Numbered from the stretch's first letter, positions 49,370 through 58,764 are shown. The stretch: DNA of 64,000 nt from an uncultured SAR116 cluster alpha proteobacterium (GCA_902524215.1 CABZCK010000002.1:52639-116638); one strand, 5' to 3'. Translations and numbers: made by a program. Notes: a model not told the origin generated them from the sequence alone.

Positions 49370-50196
49370 CTAGTTCTAACTTCTTTTATAATATTTAAGG
49401 TTTTATTAACAACTTCAACCCAACCATCAGGAGCTTCTTTTTTTGAGACCATACATTGATTTTTGAAATTTATATTTTTAAGAGGACCATTTTTTACTAA
49501 ACATGGATAATCACATTTATCTAACATATCAAAATCATTTTCATTATCACCTACACAAATTGAAACATAATTTTTTTTAGTTTCATTTGACAATAATGAG
49601 ATGAATCTCATCATTGCATTACCTTTTGAAACCTTATCTCCTAAACTAAGAACTCTTCCACCGAATTGGATGTTCAGTCCATGAGCTTTTACGTTATTTT
49701 TTAATTCTAATTCTTCTTCTTTATTTCCTAAAAAAATAAATGGCATTGAAAATTTTCTATTCATAGCTTTAGATATTTTATTTTTAGGCAAACCCAAAAC
49801 CTCAATTTGATTTTGTAAAGTTTCATTTTCAAGAATTAAGCATTTTTTTTGAAGCTTAAAATTTATGTTATCTGAAAAGTTTTTAAATATTGTTTCTTTA
49901 TTTCTACTAAGACATATCTTTTCATTTAATTTATCATTTAAAAAATTTAAGCCATATATACAAGATCCGTTTTCGCTAATATAAACTTTTGGTATCTCTA
50001 ATTTTTCACATATTTCGTCAAGCTCTAAATCTGTTTTACTACTATTAGGAATGATGTTAATACCTTTACTTATACAATTTTTGATTAGATCTAAAGCAGC
50101 TTTAAATTCAAAAGTTTTTTTATTTAATAAGGTACCGTCAAGATCTGTAAATAATAGAATATTATCAAAACTCATATTTACTCTTTTAACAGACAT
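49366..50196 (-). CDS. Mannosyl/glucosyl-3-phosphoglycerate phosphatase (HAD-IIB)
   Basis: LLFTDLDGTLLNKKTFEF, GDKVSKGNAMMRFI, ICVGDNENDFDMLDKCDYP. Confidence 0.85.
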   Translation of the reverse strand: MSVKRVNMSFDNILLFTDLDGTLLNKKTFEFKAALDLIKNCISKGINIIPNSSKTDLELDEICEKLEIPKVYISENGSCIYGLNFLNDKLNEKICLSRNKETIFKNFSDNINFKLQKKCLILENETLQNQIEVLGLPKNKISKAMNRKFSMPFIFLGNKEEELELKNNVKAHGLNIQFGGRVLSLGDKVSKGNAMMRFISLLSNETKKNYVSICVGDNENDFDMLDKCDYPCLVKNGPLKNINFKNQCMVSKKEAPDGWVEVVNKTLNIIKEVRTR

Positions 50197-50320
50197 TTAA
50201 AATAACAAAAGTATGTTTAATTGTAATTTAATCATTATTAAATTTTTGCTTAATAATTAAGTTTTTTAAATAAAATCTTAGTCTTATTCCTTAAAGAAAG
50301 AAATAATTATTACATGCAAT

Positions 50321-50710
50321 TCAATTTTTTGAAAGTTCATCAAGAATTGGACAATTAGGTTTGTCATCTCCATGACAATTCGAAGCTAAAAAACTAAGCT
50401 CATTTCTTAAATCTTTAAGATCATTTAGCTTACTATCAATTTGTGATATTTTTTCTAGAGTTATCTTTTTAACTTCTTTGCTTGTTCTGTTTTTGTCTTC
50501 ATACAGAGATAATAATTCTTTACATTCATCAATGCTGAAATCAAACTTTCTTGCCTTCCCAATAAATTTAAGTTTGGCTACTTCTTCATCAGTATACTCT
50601 CTATAACCTGAGGAAATATTTTGCTCTGGTTTAACTAAACCTATGTTTGCGTAATATCTTACTGTTTTAATCGTTAAATTTGATAATTTAGCTGCTTTTC
50701 CAATATTCAT
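50321..50710 (-). CDS. MerR family Cu(I)-responsive regulator (CueR/HmrR-like)
   Basis: MNIGKAAKLSNLTIKTVRYYANIGLVKPEQ; C-terminal metal loop SNCHGDDKPNCPILDEL with two Cys. Confidence 0.95.
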   Translation of the reverse strand: MNIGKAAKLSNLTIKTVRYYANIGLVKPEQNISSGYREYTDEEVAKLKFIGKARKFDFSIDECKELLSLYEDKNRTSKEVKKITLEKISQIDSKLNDLKDLRNELSFLASNCHGDDKPNCPILDELSKN

Positions 50711-50721
50711 TATTTTTTCCT

Positions 50722-50752
50722 TTACTCTACCCTGAGGGGAAAGTATATATTA
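50722..50752 (+). promoter_or_regulatory. MerR/CueR-type operator-promoter with 19-bp spacer
   Basis: TTTACT-CTACCCTGAGGGGAAAGTA-TATATT: 19-bp spacer with central dyad ACTcTaCCCtgaGGGgAaAGT, between merR and the divergent DUF4396 gene. Confidence 0.75.
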
Positions 50753-50772
50753 GTATCACTAATGGGAAAATA

Positions 50773-51216
50773 ATGTCAATCCAAAATACTTTATCGATAA
50801 ATTGGTATTGCCATCATACTTGGCTTCAATCTTCAAAAAACACTTCATGGTGTTTGTTAGGTTGTTGTATTGGCGACTTTGGCACTATTGCTTTTTTTCA
50901 ATTTACAGGAATTGCCTGGTCAGTTTTAGCAATCATGTCATTAGCAATTATAAACGGTATATTAACATCTATAGCACTTGAAACTTATATACTTTCAAGA
51001 CAAATGTCTTTCAATATAGCTTTCAAGACAGCTATAGGAATGTCACTCGTTTCAATGATTTCGATGGAAGTTGCGATGAATGTTACAGACGTCATTTTTA
51101 CTGGAGGAGCTATCTTAACTTGGTGGGTTATACCTTTAATGCTGATAGCTGGATTTATAACACCACTTCCATACAATTATTGGAGGCTTAAAGCCTTAGG
51201 AAAAGCATGCCATTAA
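50773..51216 (+). CDS. DUF4396 domain-containing membrane protein
   Basis: WCLLGCCIGDFGTIAFFQF, SMEVAMNVTDVIFTGG, LPYNYWRLKALGKACH. Confidence 0.85.
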   Translation: MSIQNTLSINWYCHHTWLQSSKNTSWCLLGCCIGDFGTIAFFQFTGIAWSVLAIMSLAIINGILTSIALETYILSRQMSFNIAFKTAIGMSLVSMISMEVAMNVTDVIFTGGAILTWWVIPLMLIAGFITPLPYNYWRLKALGKACH

Positions 51217-51686
51217 TGTATTTTAAAAACAAATTTTTCATTATTTCAGTCTTGATTACACTACCAACATTATATTTTTTAATGACTTACTCCAATAAGT
51301 CAAATGCTAGTATAAATTTAAATACAACTGATAATTCGGTAATAGAAAATGGTAAAAAAATTTATGCTGATAATTGCGCATCATGTCATGGTGTTAACTT
51401 AGAAGGACAAAAAAACTGGATGTCACGATTACCTGATGGATTGATGCCAGCACCTCCTCATGACGAAACAGGTCACACATGGCATCACCCAGACAGGTAT
51501 TTATTCATGGTTACCAAGTACGGAATTGAAGAATTCATTGGAGAAAAATATCCAAATAATATGCCTGCTTATAAAGATTTATTAAGCGATGAAGAAATTA
51601 TTGCTGTACTTTCTTATATAAAGAGCACGTGGCCTAAAAAAATAAAAGAAATCCATAATAATATTAATTCTAGATCAAAACGTTAA
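51207..51686 (+). CDS. Membrane-anchored c-type cytochrome
   Basis: GKKIYADNCASCHGVNLEGQ, NNMPAYKDLLSDEEIIAVLSYIKSTWP. Confidence 0.95.
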   Translation: MPLMYFKNKFFIISVLITLPTLYFLMTYSNKSNASINLNTTDNSVIENGKKIYADNCASCHGVNLEGQKNWMSRLPDGLMPAPPHDETGHTWHHPDRYLFMVTKYGIEEFIGEKYPNNMPAYKDLLSDEEIIAVLSYIKSTWPKKIKEIHNNINSRSKR

Positions 51687-52016
51687 ATTAAGGAGCAACA
51701 GTGGAGTGAATTTTAAAGTAACATATAGAAACTAACCTAATTGTTATCCAAATAGTGGTTATTTCTTTACTAATACTTAAGGTATTGAAACTGTATCTCT
51801 TCATTAAATTATATCAATTCGACAAGCCAAAAAATACCGAATGTTATTATAAAATTACATAACAAAGGTTGGTTAAATAATGAAATAGTTACTTTCTTAA
51901 ACCTAAATGGGGTTCAAAGAAGAAATAAGAAAGAAATTATTAAAGAGAATTTATATAGATTAAAATAAAAAACTCAAAACTTCATCTAAGAGCGAGGCTG
52001 AATTAAATAAATGATT

Positions 52017-52889
52017 TTAACCACCCATAGGTAAAGTCATCGAAGTTGTAAGAATACTAGTTAAGGATAAAATGAGTAATGCAATGAACATTTCAATGCG
52101 AATGGATTTTTTTAGTTGTATCGAGCCAACTGTAGGCTCGTTTTTTATTAATGGAACATTTTTAAATTTATTTAGAGCTCCAAATAAAAGTAATAAAGAA
52201 ACAAAAGACATTTTAATTAAAAATGCGTTACCATAAGAAGTACTGAATAATAAACTAATGTCATTCATCAAAATATATGCAAATGAACCTCCAGATATTA
52301 TTAAAACAGCCAAATAAAAGACAGCTAGAATACCAAATCTATGGGCTATTACATGAAGATTACTTGTTTTAGCAGATGAGCACATATTGTATAACGGGAT
52401 AAAAGATCCAAGCCAAAACGCCACACAAATGAGATGAAATAATAGTAAAATCTGTGCCAAGATACCAGATTTTTGGGAATGACCTGTATAAATAAATGAT
52501 AAAAGGACAAAACCAATACCTAGCCACCCAAGGAACTTTAAAGAGGCTACCTTATGTCTTGTGCTAATTACAGTCAGTATAAAACCAATTAATGCAAAAA
52601 TTGCTGCATATCCCGCCTTTGATGTTAAAGCAAGCTCTAAAATAATTGGGTCTAAAATACTCAAAAATTCTCCACCTAAATTACCTGCTATGGAAAATAT
52701 CATCCCAACTGATATTATAAGGCCGTACAAACAGCTCTTTTGAGATAAGAAGTTACAGTATTCCATGTTGTCTATTGTTTGATATTTACTAAAATGAAGA
52801 TCAAATAATTTTGTTCCAACTACTGCTAATCCAACTAAATAAAGTAGAACTTTCAAAACAGGAGTAAAAACCATCCATACATCCATCAA
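52017..52889 (-). CDS. copD: Copper resistance protein CopD-like membrane protein
   Basis: 8-TM pattern; LLFHLICVAFWLGSFIPLY; adjacent to CopA-like MCO and CopC. Confidence 0.8.
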   Translation of the reverse strand: MMDVWMVFTPVLKVLLYLVGLAVVGTKLFDLHFSKYQTIDNMEYCNFLSQKSCLYGLIISVGMIFSIAGNLGGEFLSILDPIILELALTSKAGYAAIFALIGFILTVISTRHKVASLKFLGWLGIGFVLLSFIYTGHSQKSGILAQILLLFHLICVAFWLGSFIPLYNMCSSAKTSNLHVIAHRFGILAVFYLAVLIISGGSFAYILMNDISLLFSTSYGNAFLIKMSFVSLLLLFGALNKFKNVPLIKNEPTVGSIQLKKSIRIEMFIALLILSLTSILTTSMTLPMGG

Positions 52890-54296
52890 CTAACTTTTCC
52901 TATAATTTGGTTTTACAGCTGTAAATTGAGTTGTTTTTATCTTAGGTTTTGAAGACATAAGCGGATTGCCTGAACCATTTATTTTTGACATTTTTGGCAA
53001 TTCTCCTTTATACTCATACGCCTGTTTACCTATGGGGTTTTTAAACCAGCCGGGATCAGTGTAATCACCTGAGGCTTGATCAGCTCTAACCTTTAGTATA
53101 CTAAACATCCCTCCCATTTCAACAGAGCCATAAGGACCATCTCCTGTCATCATTGGGATTGTATTATCTGGTAATGGCATAGTCATTTCAGTCATATCAG
53201 CCATTCCTCGTTCACCCATAACCATATAATCTGGAACTAACTTCTTAATCTTTTCTGACACTCCTCTATGGTCAACACCAATCATTGTAGGTACATTATG
53301 GCCCATAGCATTCATTGAATGATGGCTTTTGTGACAGTGCATTGCCCAGTCTCCTTCTTCGTCAGCAATAAACTCTATTTGCCTCATTTGGCCAACCGCT
53401 ATATCACTAGTTACTTCTTTCCATCGACTCTCTGGTCGAGTTGGTCCACCGTCTGTACCTGTTACCTCAAACTCTATTCCATGGACGTGTATAGGGTGGT
53501 TTGTCATTGTTAAGTTTCCAATTCTAACTCTAACACGGTCATTTTTTCTTGCTATAAGGGGTGAAATTCCAGGAAAAATTCTGCTGTTCCAAGCCCATAA
53601 ATTGAAATCAAGCATAGTCATTATTTTTGGTGTCTCTGAGCCAGGGACAATATCAAATGCATTTAGTAATATACAATAGTCTCTATCTACTTTGCTAATC
53701 CAGGGATGTTCTTTTTTTGGATGAGTAACCCAAAATCCCATCATACCCATTGCCATTTGAGTCATTTCGTCAGCATGAGGATGGTACATAAAGGTTCCTG
53801 GTCGTTTTGCTTCAAACTCATATACGAAGGTTTTACCAGGACTTACAGCTAACTGGTTAAGCCCCGCTACTCCATCCATTCCATTTGGTAGCCTTTGGCC
53901 GTGCCAATGAATACTTGTGTGTTCTGGTAATTTATTTGTAAGGAAAATTCTAACTTTATCACCCTCAACAACTTCAATTGTAGGGCCAGGACTTTGACCA
54001 TTATATCCCCAAAGATTAGCATTCATTCCAGGTGCTAGTTCACGAACAACAGGTTCAGCAATTAAATGAAACTCTTTAAAGTTACCGTTCATTCTGTAAG
54101 GCAATGTCCAACCATTAAGTGTAACAACAGGATTATACTCGGATGTTCCCTTCGACTGATTTGGACTGATTGTGTCTGCAGATGTTTGTATGACCGGCTC
54201 TGGTAACCCTGCGAGTGACGAGGTGGCAACCGATGCACCAGCTATTGCTGTACCTGCTAATGCAGACATCTTTATAAATTCGCGTCTTGATTTCAT
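52890..54296 (-). CDS. Multicopper oxidase, CopA-like (Tat signal)
   Basis: RREFIKMSALAGTA Tat signal; HWHGQRLPNGMDG, YHPHADEMTQM, HPIHVHGIEF, WAMHCHKSHHSMNAM Cu sites. Confidence 0.95.
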   Translation of the reverse strand: MKSRREFIKMSALAGTAIAGASVATSSLAGLPEPVIQTSADTISPNQSKGTSEYNPVVTLNGWTLPYRMNGNFKEFHLIAEPVVRELAPGMNANLWGYNGQSPGPTIEVVEGDKVRIFLTNKLPEHTSIHWHGQRLPNGMDGVAGLNQLAVSPGKTFVYEFEAKRPGTFMYHPHADEMTQMAMGMMGFWVTHPKKEHPWISKVDRDYCILLNAFDIVPGSETPKIMTMLDFNLWAWNSRIFPGISPLIARKNDRVRVRIGNLTMTNHPIHVHGIEFEVTGTDGGPTRPESRWKEVTSDIAVGQMRQIEFIADEEGDWAMHCHKSHHSMNAMGHNVPTMIGVDHRGVSEKIKKLVPDYMVMGERGMADMTEMTMPLPDNTIPMMTGDGPYGSVEMGGMFSILKVRADQASGDYTDPGWFKNPIGKQAYEYKGELPKMSKINGSGNPLMSSKPKIKTTQFTAVKPNYRKS

Positions 54297-54327
54297 TTAA
54301 GTCTCCATTTTTTAATATTAACTCTCA

Positions 54328-55728
54328 CTAATGCCCTTTTTTGGCTTTATTAGAGGCAATCTCTGTAGTTCTTGATTTTGCTCCTAGTTTTCTTCCCACA
54401 GCAACACTATTTAAGTTTAGTTCTGCAGTAAATAAGTTTTGTAATGCGTCTATAGCTTTTATCTCAGCTGTTGATTTCTCAAGCCCAATTTGCATCAACT
54501 CAAATATTCCAATAATCATTCCATTGTAATTATAAGTTGCTTCTTCTAAGAGTATTTCATGCATTGGAATAATTTGATCATAATAATGCTTTGCGATATC
54601 AAAGGCTGTCCTGTATTTTTGATAAGCCTCACGAAATTCAGAGGCTGCAGCTAGTACAGTATTCTCATAAATTTTTTGCTTAGCAATTAGATTTGCTTGA
54701 ATTGTATCTCTTTGAAGATCACCCCAGTCGAAGATTGGAATTTTAATTTCAAGTTCATAGCCTTTTTTATTTGAGATAACTCCATCATCTTTTATTCTAT
54801 CATTTCTATATCCAAGTTCGATATCTGTGTAAGAATTAATTTTTTCAACTCCTAACTGTTCCAATAACAACTCATATTCAATACGAGCAGTTTTTACATC
54901 AAATCTGTCACTAATTTTATTAGCAATGTTCTCTATTGATATTGGTGCTTTTGGTAATTCTGGTAATTTTTTAGGTATAATTAAATTTTTAGATTCATTC
55001 TCTGTTAGACCTATTTTACGTATTAAGTTTTCACTACTAGATATTTTTCTCATTTTCGCTTTAGCAAGTGCTATAGTAGCCTCTGAATAGATTAATTGTT
55101 GACGAACTCTATCACTAGTTGTCATATTACCAGTTTTTTTCATTCGTTTAGCAAGTTCAGCATTTGCAGAAAAAGCAATAAAGGCATTATTATATAGAGT
55201 TAGTTGTTGTTCTGAAGCAACTGCTTCAAGCCAAGACATTCTTACATCATTAATTGCCCCAAAAATTTCAGAGGCAAAATTTATATCATTCAAATCAACA
55301 GCAAGTTTTGAGGATTTTTGTTTAGTTGGAAGTGTGAGCAAATCAAGAAGTCCAAAACTTAAAAACCTACCATATTCTATTTCAGAACCCTTAACCATTC
55401 GTTCCAACGAAAATACTGGATTAGAAATCCTTCCCTCTTGAGCAGCAGCTGATCCACTCCCGCGATATTTGAATAAAAGGGATTGAAAACTAGGACTTTT
55501 GGAAAGCATTAATTCTACAGCTTCCTTTTCACCAACTTCTGAATTTAGAAGCGCTTTTGAATTATTAAATAATTCATTTTGTTGTTCCTGGTTAATAGCT
55601 GCAGTTATTTTACCAGCAATAACTATATCTTTGTTGCTATTAATGTCATTTAAACTTTCTTCAAATTTATAAGACGTACAACCAGACATTATAAATATAT
55701 AGGCAAAATAAAAAATTCTCAATTTCAT
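54328..55728 (-). CDS. TolC family outer-membrane efflux lipoprotein
   Basis: Lipobox MSGCTSYKFEE after MKLRIFYFAYIF; long helical repeats typical of OEP proteins. Confidence 0.85.
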   Translation of the reverse strand: MKLRIFYFAYIFIMSGCTSYKFEESLNDINSNKDIVIAGKITAAINQEQQNELFNNSKALLNSEVGEKEAVELMLSKSPSFQSLLFKYRGSGSAAAQEGRISNPVFSLERMVKGSEIEYGRFLSFGLLDLLTLPTKQKSSKLAVDLNDINFASEIFGAINDVRMSWLEAVASEQQLTLYNNAFIAFSANAELAKRMKKTGNMTTSDRVRQQLIYSEATIALAKAKMRKISSSENLIRKIGLTENESKNLIIPKKLPELPKAPISIENIANKISDRFDVKTARIEYELLLEQLGVEKINSYTDIELGYRNDRIKDDGVISNKKGYELEIKIPIFDWGDLQRDTIQANLIAKQKIYENTVLAAASEFREAYQKYRTAFDIAKHYYDQIIPMHEILLEEATYNYNGMIIGIFELMQIGLEKSTAEIKAIDALQNLFTAELNLNSVAVGRKLGAKSRTTEIASNKAKKGH

Positions 55729-55735
55729 TGCTAAC

Positions 55736-56056
55736 CTATTTTTTCTCCTCGCTTTTTTCACGAGAGTAATATTGCCAACCTCCAATCTCATCGACAGTTT
55801 TATTTGAAATAATCCAGTCTGATGTGTCCTCCCATTCCCATTTTTCATAAGATTCAAAAATTGATTTATATATATTTTTATTTGTTGAATTCTCTTCACT
55901 TTTAGCGGCTACTGAAAACGAAATAGTTCCGGCAATCATTAAGAAAACCAAGGCTTTGAAAGTGAATAAGAAATTTTGAAAATTAAAATAGTAAGTTGAC
56001 ATAAAAATCATAATTTTAGAATTAGTTTTTGTAGTTGTTTCTTTTTTTATACTCAT
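55736..56056 (-). CDS. Small exported protein of the copper cluster, unknown
   Basis: 106 aa with central hydrophobic signal (ALVFLMIAGTISFSVAAKS). Confidence 0.55.
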   Translation of the reverse strand: MSIKKETTTKTNSKIMIFMSTYYFNFQNFLFTFKALVFLMIAGTISFSVAAKSEENSTNKNIYKSIFESYEKWEWEDTSDWIISNKTVDEIGGWQYYSREKSEEKK

Positions 56057-56070
56057 ATTTTATAAGTCAT

Positions 56071-56730
56071 CTATTTAGCTTCAATTTTAATAAGTTCTAA
56101 CTTTTTATTCACTTGAAACGTAACTTTGTCTCCCCTTTTAAAGTTTGAAATTACTTTTTTGTCTGAAACATTAAATTCCATTGTCATTGCTGGCATTAAC
56201 TCTCCTAATGGTCCATGTTTTATCGTTATTTTTGTCCCTCTTATGCGTTTAACTTTACCTTCACCCATCAACAATTTTACATCAGCGCCTGACATGTCTG
56301 AACCCTTGGGTGACACCTCAAATATAAACTCACCCTTAATAGCGTGACCATCTTCACTTAGTGCGCGCCATGCTGTTTTATAAATACCATCATCTAATTC
56401 AGGTAGACTTATAATATGTTGTCTTGATTCCTTCATAAGATGATCCTTATTTAATTTTATTGGAGTTAAGGTTTCATTCCCAAGCAATCCACTAATTAAT
56501 GACTTTTTTTGGTTTGATGAAACTTTCGAAAACTCAACTTTAATCAGTTTTGCCGGTGCAGTAAAAACAATTTCCATTTTTTCTGGAGCCTTTTTAATTA
56601 TAGACCCATCTTTTGGTACTACAAAACCTACTGGCGAATGAGCTGTAGCAGTTGAGAAATTTAACACTAAACTTAATATACAGATTATAAATGTCTTCAT
56701 TTTATATTTGCTCCAATTTTTAAAACTCAT
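56071..56730 (-). CDS. CopC domain fused to C-terminal CusF-like copper-binding domain
   Basis: CopC-like HSPVGFVVPKDGSIIKKAPEKMEIVFTAPAKL...AWRALSEDGHAIKGEFIFEV, then CusF-like GKVKRIRGTKITIKHGPLGELMPAMTMEFNV. Confidence 0.9.
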   Translation of the reverse strand: MSFKNWSKYKMKTFIICILSLVLNFSTATAHSPVGFVVPKDGSIIKKAPEKMEIVFTAPAKLIKVEFSKVSSNQKKSLISGLLGNETLTPIKLNKDHLMKESRQHIISLPELDDGIYKTAWRALSEDGHAIKGEFIFEVSPKGSDMSGADVKLLMGEGKVKRIRGTKITIKHGPLGELMPAMTMEFNVSDKKVISNFKRGDKVTFQVNKKLELIKIEAK

Positions 56731-56765
56731 GAGAATTTAGATTGTTAATAATGAATATCTAAATT

Positions 56766-56797
56766 ATATAAGCTTTACCCTTAGGGGAAGGTCAAGC
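56766..56797 (-). promoter_or_regulatory. MerR/CueR-type operator-promoter with 19-bp spacer driving the cop operon
   Basis: Minus strand TTGACC-TTCCCCTAAGGGTAAAGCT-TATATA; dyad CCTTCCCCTAAGGGTAAAG upstream of the CopC-CusF gene. Confidence 0.8.
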
Positions 56798-56882
56798 TTA
56801 TTTTTTAATTTTATATAATTTTAGATAGATTTCTCATTTTCCAATTGTCTTTGTTTTCCAATCACTTTTTCACATCTAGTTT

Positions 56883-57047
56883 TTACAGATATACCTTTAT
56901 GTGGTTTAGCTCTTCAAATTGAAATTTATACGTTTTAGAAACTTCAATACATTTTTTGTAAATTTTTGTTGGAACTCTTATCTCATATGCAGAGGGACCC
57001 TTACTTAGACCCATTATTTCTAAAATAACTAAAACAAATTCGTTCAT
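56883..57047 (-). CDS. Small hypothetical ORF (54 aa), not in the ORF track
   Basis: MNEFVLVILEIMGLSKGPSAYEIRVPTKIYKKCIEVSKTYKFQFEELNHIKVYL*. Confidence 0.3.
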   Translation of the reverse strand: MNEFVLVILEIMGLSKGPSAYEIRVPTKIYKKCIEVSKTYKFQFEELNHIKVYL

Positions 57048-57186
57048 TTATTAAAATTTTATAATTACCAATTTAAATTTACCATTTTTGTTTTACTTTT
57101 AACCAGCATACTTACAACTTCACTTACAACACCCTCAGGTGTATAATTGCTATTTTTGAAATGATTAATTATAATTGAAAACAATT

Positions 57187-58047
57187 ATGAATGTTAAAAA
57201 TTTTTTTGATAAAGATACTTCAACACTTAGTTATGTTGTTTTTGACAAAATAACAAAAGACTGCCTAGTAATTGATCCAGTTTTAAATTTTGACCTTGAA
57301 GAATCTACATTTTCGACAAAATCAATTGATCAAGTTTATAAATTCATAAAAAAAAATAATTTTAATCTTCATATGATTCTGGAAACTCACGCACATGCTG
57401 ATCATTTGTCAGGTGCACAATTCATGAAAGATAAATTCCCAAAATCCAAGCTTGCCATAGGTGAAAATATAAAATCTGTCCAAAGAACTTTTAAACATAT
57501 ATTCAATTTTAAAAACTTTAACGAAAATGGTTTACAATTTGATTTATTATTGAAAGATAATTCAGTTTGTTCAGTTGGTTCATTTAAAATAAAAACACTT
57601 TTTACACCTGGGCATACTCCTGCTTGCGTATCATATCTTATAAATGAAAAAATAATTTTTACAGGTGATGTTTTACTTATGCATGATTTTGGAACTGGAA
57701 GATGTGATTTTCCGGGAGGTAGCTCCGAACAAATGTATAATTCAATTAAAACAAAATTGTATACATTACCAGATAATGTAGAGGTATTTGTTGGCCACGA
57801 CTATATGCCTAATGGAAGGAAATTGGGGTATAAGTCAACTATTGGTATTCAAAAAAAACTTAATCCACATATCAATTCTATGACACAAAAAAAACAATTT
57901 ATTAAAAATAGAGATGATAGAGACAAAACTTTAAAATCTCCTCGTCTTCTTTTACAAAGTTTACAAGTGAATATTGATGCTGGAAAATTACCCGTTAAAG
58001 AAAAAAACAAGCAAAGATATTTAAAAATACCAATCAATCAAAAGTAA
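57187..58047 (+). CDS. MBL-fold metallo-hydrolase (ETHE1/Blh persulfide dioxygenase-like)
   Basis: ETHAHADHLSGAQ, TPGHTPACVSYL, GDVLLMHDFGTGRCDFPGG, VGHDYMPNGR. Confidence 0.9.
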   Translation: MNVKNFFDKDTSTLSYVVFDKITKDCLVIDPVLNFDLEESTFSTKSIDQVYKFIKKNNFNLHMILETHAHADHLSGAQFMKDKFPKSKLAIGENIKSVQRTFKHIFNFKNFNENGLQFDLLLKDNSVCSVGSFKIKTLFTPGHTPACVSYLINEKIIFTGDVLLMHDFGTGRCDFPGGSSEQMYNSIKTKLYTLPDNVEVFVGHDYMPNGRKLGYKSTIGIQKKLNPHINSMTQKKQFIKNRDDRDKTLKSPRLLLQSLQVNIDAGKLPVKEKNKQRYLKIPINQK

Positions 58048-58066
58048 AACTTTTTAGTTTTTTAGT

Positions 58067-58540
58067 TTAATTATTTTTATATGGTAATGAAGAATGATGA
58101 AGATTGATTACTAAACTTTGCATATTTTTTTTTATATAACCAAAAGTATACTCAACTTTAATTTCGTTATCATCATTTGAACTTTTAAAGAAATAATTAC
58201 CCATTGCAATAGCATAATTATCTAAAATTATAATGTTTCTGTCTTCAAAACGAATACTGTTCCAACATTTTAATGCAAAGCCTTCGTCTTCTTGAATTGA
58301 ACCTTTTATAAAATAAGATAGCGCTTCATCAAAAGTATTTCTAAATTGATTTTTACTCGCTAACGTAGGTTTAAATAAAACTTTATCAAAATCATATGCA
58401 TAAAAATTTTTTACAAAATTATGTGCATAATCTTTATAGTTACCACTTTCTAAATATAATTTTCCAATTTTAATAATATTTTCTGCCCATAATTCTTGAG
58501 CTTTAATAATTTCTTGTTCACTGATTTTCATATTTACCAT
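58067..58540 (-). CDS. Iota-class carbonic anhydrase-like protein (COG4337/SnoaL-like fold)
   Basis: AMGNYFFKSSNDDNEIKVEYTFGYIKKN...LVINLHHSSLPY; HHSS motif and VEYTFGY typical of iota-CA domains. Confidence 0.7.
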   Translation of the reverse strand: MVNMKISEQEIIKAQELWAENIIKIGKLYLESGNYKDYAHNFVKNFYAYDFDKVLFKPTLASKNQFRNTFDEALSYFIKGSIQEDEGFALKCWNSIRFEDRNIIILDNYAIAMGNYFFKSSNDDNEIKVEYTFGYIKKNMQSLVINLHHSSLPYKNN

Positions 58541-58743
58541 TAAGAATATGCTTTATATTTTGAAAATACAAAAGCATTTTATTATGTCTATTAAAAATAT
58601 TATTTTAACTATTATATTATTTTTTCATGAAGTTCTCTTAATTTTTAATTGCCACGAAATGGAGCAAAATATTTACATTTAATTAATAAACTTGTTTTTA
58701 TTGGATATTTATCTATTAATATTAATATAAATATTTACGCAAC

Positions 58744-58764
58744 CAAGTTGTCTTTTTCAACTTG
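58744..58764 (+). promoter_or_regulatory. Terminator-like hairpin in the leader of the GAF gene
   Basis: CAAGTTG-TCTTTTT-CAACTTG then ATACATTTTTTTTT, about 30 nt before the GAF ATG. Confidence 0.4.

Noticed and set aside
51283-51302. TGACTTA-CTCCAA-TAAGTCA stem in the cytochrome c gene
   Set aside because: Only 7 bp, no T-tract; not distinguishable from chance.
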